13,275 nt of DNA from the NCBI GenBank assembly GCA_003022745.1, contig PXSU01000067.1, forward strand, positions 1-13,275. The letters run 5' to 3'. This DNA comes from Halobacteriales archaeon SW_9_67_25. GTDB taxonomy: Archaea > Halobacteriota > Halobacteria > Halobacteriales > Haloarculaceae. Positions 7,846-12,273 of this stretch are shown one piece after another. Numbering within the stretch: position 1 is the first letter of the stretch; each line of letters opens with the position of its first letter. The notes under the pieces were generated by a model, which saw only the letters and a program-made list of their open reading frames with translations, did no database searches and was not told the origin of the DNA. Both the position numbers and the translations under genes were made by a program.

Positions 7846-8445
7846 TGGCCCGGCACGCCGCGCTCGACGTAGGGCCAGTGGTCGCTGTGGGGACTGAGCC
7901 GCGGCGTCGTCTTCATGGGATGGTCGAACCGGTCGGCAACCGCCTGGGCCGCGGTTTCCAGCCCATCGAACCCCTGGGTGTAGCACTTCAGCGTCCGGCC
8001 CCGCACGACGCCGTCGTTGTTGAGGACTGCCTTTACTGTCTCCGGGTCGCGGTTCTCGCTGTCGTGCCCGGAGCCACAGAGGCCAACCTCCTCGGCACCG
8101 AAGGCGACCAGGTGGACCCGCGTCTCCAGTTCGTCCTCGCGGGCGGCCAGCGCGTTCGCGATTTCGACGACGGTCGCCGTCCCGGTTGTCGCCGGCCCCC
8201 TCCGCGATGTCGTGGGCGTCCACATGGCTCGTCACCAGCACCGCCTCCTCGGTCTCGGGCCCCAGGTCGGCGTGGACGTTCCCGCTCGTGGCCTGCCCGG
8301 TCCCGGCCTCGACCGCGTCCCGGGTTGCCTCGGCGGCCCGGTGCTCGCCGTCGCTGCCAGCCATCCGGGTGCCGATGTCGACCAGGGTTTCGAGGTGGTC
8401 CCAGCCCGCGTCGCTCGCGAACGTCTCGCCGATCCAGTCCGTCAT
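7842..8445 (-). pseudogene. Decayed M28-family zinc aminopeptidase
   Basis: Peptidase-like sequence is present in two frames. From the ATG at 8445 it reads MTDWIGETFASDAGWDHLET and continues to EAVLVTSHVDAHDIAEGAGDN, then loses frame near 8184; the next frame resumes with ATVVEIANALAARE, FGAEEVGLCGSGHDS, LNNDGVVRGRTL and SPHSDHWPYVERGVPGHH. Intact genes normally read DNGAGTATVVEIANAL here, so about five bases are missing. A second lesion lies near 8290-8310, where the N-terminal helix (AEATRDAVEAG) runs directly into the metal-binding domain (GNVHADLGPETEEAV); the roughly 150-residue PA-like middle part usual in the haloarchaeal family is absent. A third lesion removes the C-terminus at about 7842, including the last expected zinc-ligand region. 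Zinc/catalytic residues HVD and EE remain as fossils. The remnant covers about 200 of an expected 430 codons (family length from memory). Non-functional as a peptidase unless the assembly is wrong. Confidence 0.85.
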
Positions 8446-8468
8446 GGGTCGACCCCGGCGGGGTGGCG

Positions 8469-8475
8469 ACAAAAG
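8469..8475 (-). promoter_or_regulatory. Relict TATA box of the M28 pseudogene
   Basis: On the minus strand CTTTTGT is centred 27 bp before the ATG at 8445. The promoter spacing of a leaderless gene is therefore still intact although the reading frame is broken. Confidence 0.45.
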
Positions 8476-8555
8476 CCTGGCGTGGACTACTGGCGAAACT
8501 CGCGGACGCGGAACAGTGACCGGCCGAGCGGGAGTCGCGAGCGGGTGACGGTGCC

Positions 8556-8560
8556 TTTTT
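8556..8560 (+). promoter_or_regulatory. TATA-like T-run of the NAD-kinase-like gene
   Basis: Five T in a row (within GCCTTTTTGCC) are centred 27 bp before the ATG at 8585, supporting that start and a leaderless transcript. Confidence 0.5.
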
Positions 8561-8584
8561 GCCCGCATAGCGCCACCGTCGGAT

Positions 8585-9355
8585 ATGGACGAGGCGGGTG
8601 GCCAGGCACGGACGGCCGGCGTCGTCGGCGACGCGGACGGCGTGGCGGCGTCCCTCTTGGCGGCCGGCCTCCGTACCGTCGAGGGCGATACCGACTCGGT
8701 ACTGTCGGCCGACCCGGCGATCCTCGTCGCCGTCGGCGAGGGGGCGCTGCTGGAACTCGCCCGGAGGGCCCCGCCGGTGCCGATACTGCCCGTCGAGGCC
8801 GGCCGGGGCGTCCGGTCGGTCCCGCGTGCGGCCCTCCCCGGGGTCGGCGAGCGACTGACGACCGGCGAGTGGGCTGTCGAGGAGCATCCCCTCCTCGATC
8901 TCGCGTGGGACGGCGGGGAGACCACCGCGTTCTTCGACGCGATGCTCGTCACGGCCGGACCGGCCGACATCTCCGAGTTCACCGTCCGCGCGGGCGGCGA
9001 GCACGTCGCCCGCTTTCGCGCCGACGGCGTGGTGGCGACGACACCGGCCGGCTCGCCCGGCTACGCACGAACCGCCGGCGGCCCCGTCGTAGACCCCGGC
9101 CTCGACGTCCTCGTCGTGGTTCCAGTGGCGCCCTTCGCCACGTCGCTCGGCCACTGGGTGGTGCCACCCGAGATCTCCCTCACGGTCGAACGCGACGAGG
9201 CGGCCGTCGAGGTGCTGGCCGACGACCGCTCTGCCGGTGATGCCCCGGTCGGGGACCCCGTCCGTGTCGCAGTGACCGACCGGGTCGAGGTCGTCCGGGT
9301 GCCGGAGGGACTGTCGCCCTTCGGCCGCCGCGAGCGCGAATTGGAAAAACTCTAA
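8585..9355 (+). CDS. Divergent NAD kinase-fold protein
   Basis: A 256-residue protein that resembles ATP-NAD kinases, which phosphorylate NAD(H) to NADP(H). The clearest piece is FRADGVVATTPAGSPGYARTAGGPVVDP (144-171), equivalent to the kinase segment DG-hydrophobic-TPTGSTAY-SAGGP, followed by VVVPVAPFATSLGHWVVP (177-194). The first signature, normally GGDG, reads VGEG at 50-53, so one glycine is lost and the aspartate is Glu52. The second signature, normally L-N-E, reads FDAML (117-121) and lacks the Asn-Glu pair that binds the nicotinamide ribose. The N-terminal domain is short. ATG at 8585 is supported by the T-run 27 bp upstream. It stands alone on the plus strand between the M28 remnant and a membrane-protein gene. 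It may be a weak or retuned kinase, or a regulatory relative; a canonical NAD kinase is presumably elsewhere in the genome. Confidence 0.75.
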   Translation: MDEAGGQARTAGVVGDADGVAASLLAAGLRTVEGDTDSVLSADPAILVAVGEGALLELARRAPPVPILPVEAGRGVRSVPRAALPGVGERLTTGEWAVEEHPLLDLAWDGGETTAFFDAMLVTAGPADISEFTVRAGGEHVARFRADGVVATTPAGSPGYARTAGGPVVDPGLDVLVVVPVAPFATSLGHWVVPPEISLTVERDEAAVEVLADDRSAGDAPVGDPVRVAVTDRVEVVRVPEGLSPFGRRERELEKL

Positions 9356-9357
9356 TG
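9350..9357 (+). promoter_or_regulatory. Weak TATA-like box overlapping the NAD-kinase-like stop codon
   Basis: CTCTAATG is centred about 27 bp before the ATG at 9380 and includes the TAA stop of the preceding gene. Spacing fits a leaderless transcript; sequence match is moderate, so read-through from upstream is also possible. Confidence 0.3.
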
Positions 9358-9379
9358 TGGGTGGGTCGGACACTCGGGT

Positions 9380-9838
9380 ATGGCAGACGCCAACATCTTC
9401 GGGCCCGTCGATGGCGTCCTTGCGATGGAACTCGGGGTCGGTGACGTCATCCTCGTCGAGGCTCTCATCCTGGTGGTGGTGCTGGCCAACTTCGCCACGC
9501 GCAAGGTCGCACACGACCGCCACCGCAGCCAGGCCGACGAGGGCGCCGAGGCCATCACCCGTTTTCTCCCCCACGAGGTCCTGAACGTCGTCCTCGTCCT
9601 CGGGGCCTTCTATTACATGACCGTCGACCACCACCCCGGGATGGTCCTGTCGGTGCTCGTGCTCGGGCTGTTCCTCGCGGACTTCTTCGAGTTCGAGGCC
9701 CGCAAGGTCGAGGCCCGGCGTGAGGTCCCCCTGGACCGGCCCAAGGGCGCGATCACCGCCGGCATGCTCGTGCTCGCCTACGCCGCCTTCCAGGCGCTGT
9801 TCTTCATCGTCGAGGGGCCGTTCAACGCCATCGTCTGA
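9380..9838 (+). CDS. Four-helix membrane protein of unknown function
   Basis: A 152-residue integral membrane protein. Hydrophobic segments lie at about 20-40, 65-82, 86-104 and 124-146, separated by a charged loop (41-62, rich in His, Arg, Asp, Glu) and a strongly charged loop (105-123, EFEARKVEARREVPLDRPKG). No catalytic motif or signal peptide is visible. The composition and the ordered charge pattern mark a real gene, and it looks like a conserved haloarchaeal membrane family, but I cannot name a function. Its TGA shares the final A with the ATG of the proline racemase-family gene that follows, so the two are almost certainly co-translated from one mRNA. A role near the hydroxyproline enzyme, such as membrane partner or unrelated passenger, is only a guess. 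Confidence 0.85.
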   Translation: MADANIFGPVDGVLAMELGVGDVILVEALILVVVLANFATRKVAHDRHRSQADEGAEAITRFLPHEVLNVVLVLGAFYYMTVDHHPGMVLSVLVLGLFLADFFEFEARKVEARREVPLDRPKGAITAGMLVLAYAAFQALFFIVEGPFNAIV

Positions 9839-10869
9839 TGGATGTCGACTGGTCCCCGCCCGCCGACTGGGAGCGAATCACGACGCTGGACGCCCACGCC
9901 AGCGGCGAACCCCTCCGAGTCGTCACCGGCGGCCTGCCCGACCTGAAGGGCGAGACGAGTCTCGACAAGCGCCGGTACATGCGCGACCACCTCGATAGGT
10001 ACCGGACCGCCCTGATGTTCGAACCCCGGGGTCACGCCGACATGTACGGCGCGGTGGTGACCGACCCCGTCTCCGAGGCGGCGGACTTTGGCGTCCTCTT
10101 TTTGCACAACGACGGCTACTCCACGATGTGTGGTCACGGCGTCATCGCGCTGGGCCGTGTCGCCGTCGAGACGGGCTACGTCGAGGCGACGCCCCCGGTC
10201 ACCACCATCGGGATGGACACCCCCGCGGGGCTCGTCACCGCCGAGGTCGAAACCGCCCCGGATGGCTCCCCCGGTCCGGTCACCTTCGAGAACGTCCCAT
10301 CCTTCGTCGTCGAGACCGACTGCGTCGTCGAGGTCTCCGGTCTCGGAGAGGTCCCCCACGACCTCGCGTTCGGGGGGGCCTTCTACGCGTACTGCGATGC
10401 CGAGGACGTGGGACTGGACCTGGCTGACGTGGCGACGGACGACCTCGTTCGGGTCGGCCGCGCGGTCAAGGAACGGGTCGCGGCGACCCGCGACATCGCC
10501 CACCCACACGAGGAGGACCTGGGGTTCCTGTACGGGACGATCATCTGCGACGGTTCGGAGACTGAAGGCGTCGAATCGCGGAACGTCTGTGTCTTCGCCG
10601 ACGGCGAGGTCGACCGCAGCCCCACGGGAACGGGCGTCTCCGGACGGGTCGCGCTCCGGGCCGCAGCGGGCGACCTCGAACCGGGCGAGCCCTTCGTCGT
10701 CGAGAGCGTCGTCGGGTCGACCTTTTCGGGCCGCTTCGAGGACCGCACGACCGTCGGGGAATACGACGCCGTCGTCCCACGCGTCACCGGTGACGCCCAC
10801 ATCACCGGGCGCTCTGAGTTCTTCGTCGACCCCGAGGACCCCCTCGGGGACGGCTTCTTGCTCCGGTAA
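9838..10869 (+). CDS. Proline racemase-family enzyme, probable trans-3-hydroxy-L-proline dehydratase
   Basis: A 343-residue soluble enzyme of the proline racemase / hydroxyproline epimerase superfamily. Conserved pieces are LDAHASGEPLRVVTGG (17-32), FEPRGHADMYGAV (61-73), NDGYSTMCGHGVIAL (91-105) with catalytic Cys98, and VDRSPTGTGVSGR (258-270). In racemases and 4-hydroxyproline 2-epimerases the second site is a cysteine (DRSPCGTG); here it is Thr263. The Cys/Thr pair is the known mark of trans-3-hydroxy-L-proline dehydratase, which makes delta-1-pyrroline-2-carboxylate for further reduction to proline. That assignment follows from family knowledge; substrate is not proven by sequence, and no pyrroline-2-carboxylate reductase is in the window. 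The ATG overlaps the stop of the membrane-protein gene by one base. The gene ends 17 bp from the stop of the convergent CBS-domain gene. Confidence 0.9.
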   Translation: MDVDWSPPADWERITTLDAHASGEPLRVVTGGLPDLKGETSLDKRRYMRDHLDRYRTALMFEPRGHADMYGAVVTDPVSEAADFGVLFLHNDGYSTMCGHGVIALGRVAVETGYVEATPPVTTIGMDTPAGLVTAEVETAPDGSPGPVTFENVPSFVVETDCVVEVSGLGEVPHDLAFGGAFYAYCDAEDVGLDLADVATDDLVRVGRAVKERVAATRDIAHPHEEDLGFLYGTIICDGSETEGVESRNVCVFADGEVDRSPTGTGVSGRVALRAAAGDLEPGEPFVVESVVGSTFSGRFEDRTTVGEYDAVVPRVTGDAHITGRSEFFVDPEDPLGDGFLLR

Positions 10870-10886
10870 CGGCGGGCGCTGTGCAG

Positions 10887-11273
10887 TTACTCCGCGTTCG
10901 CAAGGTCCGTGGTGGTGACGATGCCGACGACTTTCCCGGACCCGGAGATGACAGGGAGGTGGTGGATGGCGTGCTCGCTCATTACGTCTGCGACCTCCGG
11001 GAGGGGTGTCTCGGGCGAAACCGAGACGATGTCGGTGGCAATCACCTCGGCTGTCGCGGGGATCTCTTCGGCAGCGAGGTTCTCCTCGTCGGCGACGAAG
11101 TCGACGAAGTCCGAACGTGTCAGGATTCCCTCCGGCCGGTTCGCCTCGTCGACGACCATCACGGAGCCGATTGTCGCGTCCCGCATCGTCTTCGCGGCGT
11201 CGGTGATCGGCACTTCGGGGTTGACGCTCACGAACGGCGAGGTCATCACCGCACTGGCAGTCTGGTCGCTCAT
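10887..11273 (-). CDS. Two-CBS-domain protein
   Basis: A 128-residue stand-alone CBS pair. CBS1 covers about 8-65 (VMTSPFVSVNPEVPITDAAK, then GSVMVVDEANRPEGILTRSD) and CBS2 about 76-128 (EVIATDIVSVSPETPLPEV, then HHLPVISGSGKVVGIVTTTD). Such pairs bind adenosyl ligands such as AMP, ATP or SAM in the cleft between the two domains and act as sensors or regulatory subunits. The ligand-contact positions before ITRSD/TTTD are normal for the family. No further domain is attached, so the regulated partner is not known. The ATG at 11273 lies 27 bp after a clear TATA box, and that box overlaps the stop codon of the upstream GNAT gene, so this gene can be transcribed on its own as well as by read-through. 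Confidence 0.92.
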   Translation of the reverse strand: MSDQTASAVMTSPFVSVNPEVPITDAAKTMRDATIGSVMVVDEANRPEGILTRSDFVDFVADEENLAAEEIPATAEVIATDIVSVSPETPLPEVADVMSEHAIHHLPVISGSGKVVGIVTTTDLANAE

Positions 11274-11296
11274 GGTTGGTGGTCCCGGGAGAGGGT

Positions 11297-11304
11297 CTTA
11301 AAGG
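11297..11304 (-). promoter_or_regulatory. TATA box of the CBS gene, overlapping the GNAT stop codon
   Basis: On the minus strand CTTTAAGA is centred 27 bp before the ATG at 11273. The TAA at 11300-11298 inside the box is the stop codon of the upstream GNAT gene, so the promoter is embedded in the end of that gene. Confidence 0.6.
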
Positions 11305-12026
11305 TAACTGGCGTCCCACCGCGTCGGCTTGCGGGTGTTCCCGCAACTGGCACACTTGATGCGGCCGTTGGCACTCATAGCGTTTGCCAGTTCCTCGCAG
11401 TTCGTACAGAAGTACCCGTAGTGTGTCTCGCCCTCGGGGTCCTCGAGGACGACGTTGAACGGGGCGTCAGAGCCGACCTCCTCGTCGGTCCGGTCGACGT
11501 AGACGACGCTCCCGTCGTCGGTGACGAGGCTCCGGAGTTGCCGCGAGACCGCGTTGGAGTAGATGTGCTCAACGTGGCGGTCGTCGTCGATCTCGATGTG
11601 CTCGTCGTCGACCTGCTCGAACCCCCGCTCCTCGTAGAAGGCGGCCCCCATCTGGTTGTCCGCCAGCACCCGCCCGCGCAAGTACTCCGCGCCCATCTCC
11701 TCTAGGTGTTGTTCGGTGTGTTCGTACAGTTCCTGCCCGATACCCTGGCCCCGGTGGTCGGGGTGGACGTGCAGCCACAGCAGGTCGGCTTGCCCGCCCG
11801 CTGCGACGAGGACGCTCTCGCTGAAGCCGACCACGCCGTCGACCTCGGTCACCAGCAGGAGCCTGTCCGACTCGTCGAGTTTCTCCTCGTATCGCTCGGC
11901 TCCGTACCACTCCTCGACGGCCCCCTCGATCGTGGTCGGACTCAGCGAGTAGGACGCCTCCAGCGAACGCCTCGTTACCTCCTGGACTGCCTCCCTGTCG
12001 TCCGGCGTCGCCTCGCGAATATCCAT
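11298..12026 (-). CDS. GNAT-family N-acetyltransferase with C-terminal zinc ribbon
   Basis: A 242-residue two-domain protein. Residues 1-150 form a GNAT domain: MDIREATPDDREAVQEVTRR at the start, LLLVTEVDGVVGFSESVLV (57-74), the acetyl-CoA pyrophosphate loop HPDHRGQGIGQEL (88-100) and NQMGAAFYEERGFEQVDDEH (124-143). GNAT enzymes transfer an acetyl group from acetyl-CoA to an amine of a protein or small molecule. After a linker, Cys207, Cys210, Cys225 and Cys228 make a CxxC-x14-CxxC zinc ribbon near the C-terminus, which suggests binding of a protein or nucleic acid target, with only the GNAT half being catalytic. The ATG at 12026 is preferred over GTG two codons earlier because the TATA box is centred 27 bp before it and GNAT domains start with this MDIREATPDD pattern. 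The acceptor substrate cannot be inferred. Confidence 0.92.
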   Translation of the reverse strand: MDIREATPDDREAVQEVTRRSLEASYSLSPTTIEGAVEEWYGAERYEEKLDESDRLLLVTEVDGVVGFSESVLVAAGGQADLLWLHVHPDHRGQGIGQELYEHTEQHLEEMGAEYLRGRVLADNQMGAAFYEERGFEQVDDEHIEIDDDRHVEHIYSNAVSRQLRSLVTDDGSVVYVDRTDEEVGSDAPFNVVLEDPEGETHYGYFCTNCEELANAMSANGRIKCASCGNTRKPTRWDASYL

Positions 12027-12049
12027 ACACACACTTGACGGGGCGTTGT

Positions 12050-12056
12050 TAATAAA
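12050..12056 (-). promoter_or_regulatory. TATA box of the GNAT gene
   Basis: On the minus strand TTTATTA (within TAATTTATTAACA) is the strongest TATA-like box of the window and is centred 27 bp before the ATG at 12026, predicting a leaderless mRNA. Confidence 0.65.
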
Positions 12057-12080
12057 TTACGCCGCCGAACTGTGGACCCG

Positions 12081-12088
12081 TTAAATAT
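12081..12088 (+). promoter_or_regulatory. TATA-like box 30 bp left of the palindrome
   Basis: TTAAATAT on the plus strand has no coding gene at the right distance; transcription starting about 27 bp downstream would begin at roughly 12110, next to the left arm of the palindrome (12114). Could be chance in an A/T-richer gap. Confidence 0.25.
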
Positions 12089-12113
12089 CCGGTGGCCCTG
12101 CCTCGGGGGGTCC

Positions 12114-12205
12114 GACTCATACGGATTGCTGTCGCTATTTTCCAGATCGACCGCAGGACAGCGTGCGGTCGATCCGGTAATGAAATACAGCAATCCGTAT
12201 GAGTC
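12114..12205. repeat. 92-bp nested palindrome (two coaxial inverted repeats)
   Basis: The outer arms GACTCATACGGATTGCTGT (12114-12132) and its exact reverse complement (12187-12205) are 19 of 19 complementary. Inside, GATCGACCGCA (12145-12155) and TGCGGTCGATC (12164-12174) are 11 of 11 complementary around an 8-base loop. Both pairs share the same axis at 12159.5, and between them are equal 12-base stretches on each side that pair only partly (CC with GG at 12142-12143 and 12176-12177, plus a few A-T pairs). The element lies in the gap between the end of the OBG-family GTPase remnant and the GNAT start. No direct target duplication is visible at its edges. It could be a small non-autonomous mobile element, a structured RNA, a regulatory site or a processing/termination hairpin. 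Confidence 0.85.
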
Positions 12206-12225
12206 ACTCCCAGTGGTATGGGGGG

Positions 12226-12232
12226 ATTTAAG
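12226..12232 (-). promoter_or_regulatory. TATA-like box 24 bp right of the palindrome
   Basis: On the minus strand CTTAAAT would direct transcription starting near 12202, at the outer edge of the right arm (12205). The motif is also readable on the plus strand (ATTTAAG) but no plus-strand gene follows. Weak, position-only evidence. Confidence 0.2.
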
Positions 12233-12273
12233 CCGTCACTCGACGAGGACACTCGCGAGTTCCGTCACGGCGG

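Noticed and set aside
6622..8982. Long minus-strand open frame of 786 codons covering the MgtE-like pair, the M28 remnant and part of the NAD-kinase-like gene
   Set aside because: Its translation is low-complexity, rich in Arg, Gly, Asp and Ser, typical of the antisense of GC-rich haloarchaeal genes. Only the short M28 N-terminal part (8445 to about 8184) within it is real.
8033..9634. Minus-strand open frame of 533 codons
   Set aside because: It overlaps the plus-strand NAD-kinase-like and membrane-protein genes; only the piece near 8184-8280 touches peptidase sequence, in the wrong frame.
9778..11355. Minus-strand open frame of 525 codons opposite the dehydratase gene
   Set aside because: It has no motif or hydrophobic pattern and covers genes on the plus strand and in another minus frame that have clear family signatures; an antisense artefact of high GC.
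12114..12205. Reading the palindrome as a CRISPR repeat, replication origin or bacterial-type intrinsic terminator
   Set aside because: There is only one unit and no spacers; no origin-recognition boxes or neighbouring orc1/cdc6 gene; no T-run follows either arm, and archaeal termination usually relies on T-runs rather than hairpins.
12101..12215. Target-site duplication flanking the palindrome
   Set aside because: The bases just outside the arms (GGGTCC on the left, ACTCCC on the right) are not direct repeats, so insertion by a transposase cannot be claimed from this window.
12049..12252. Minus-strand open frame of 67 codons through the palindrome
   Set aside because: It has poor codon use for this organism (no acidic bias) and is made by the inverted repeat; no start or promoter at the right spacing.
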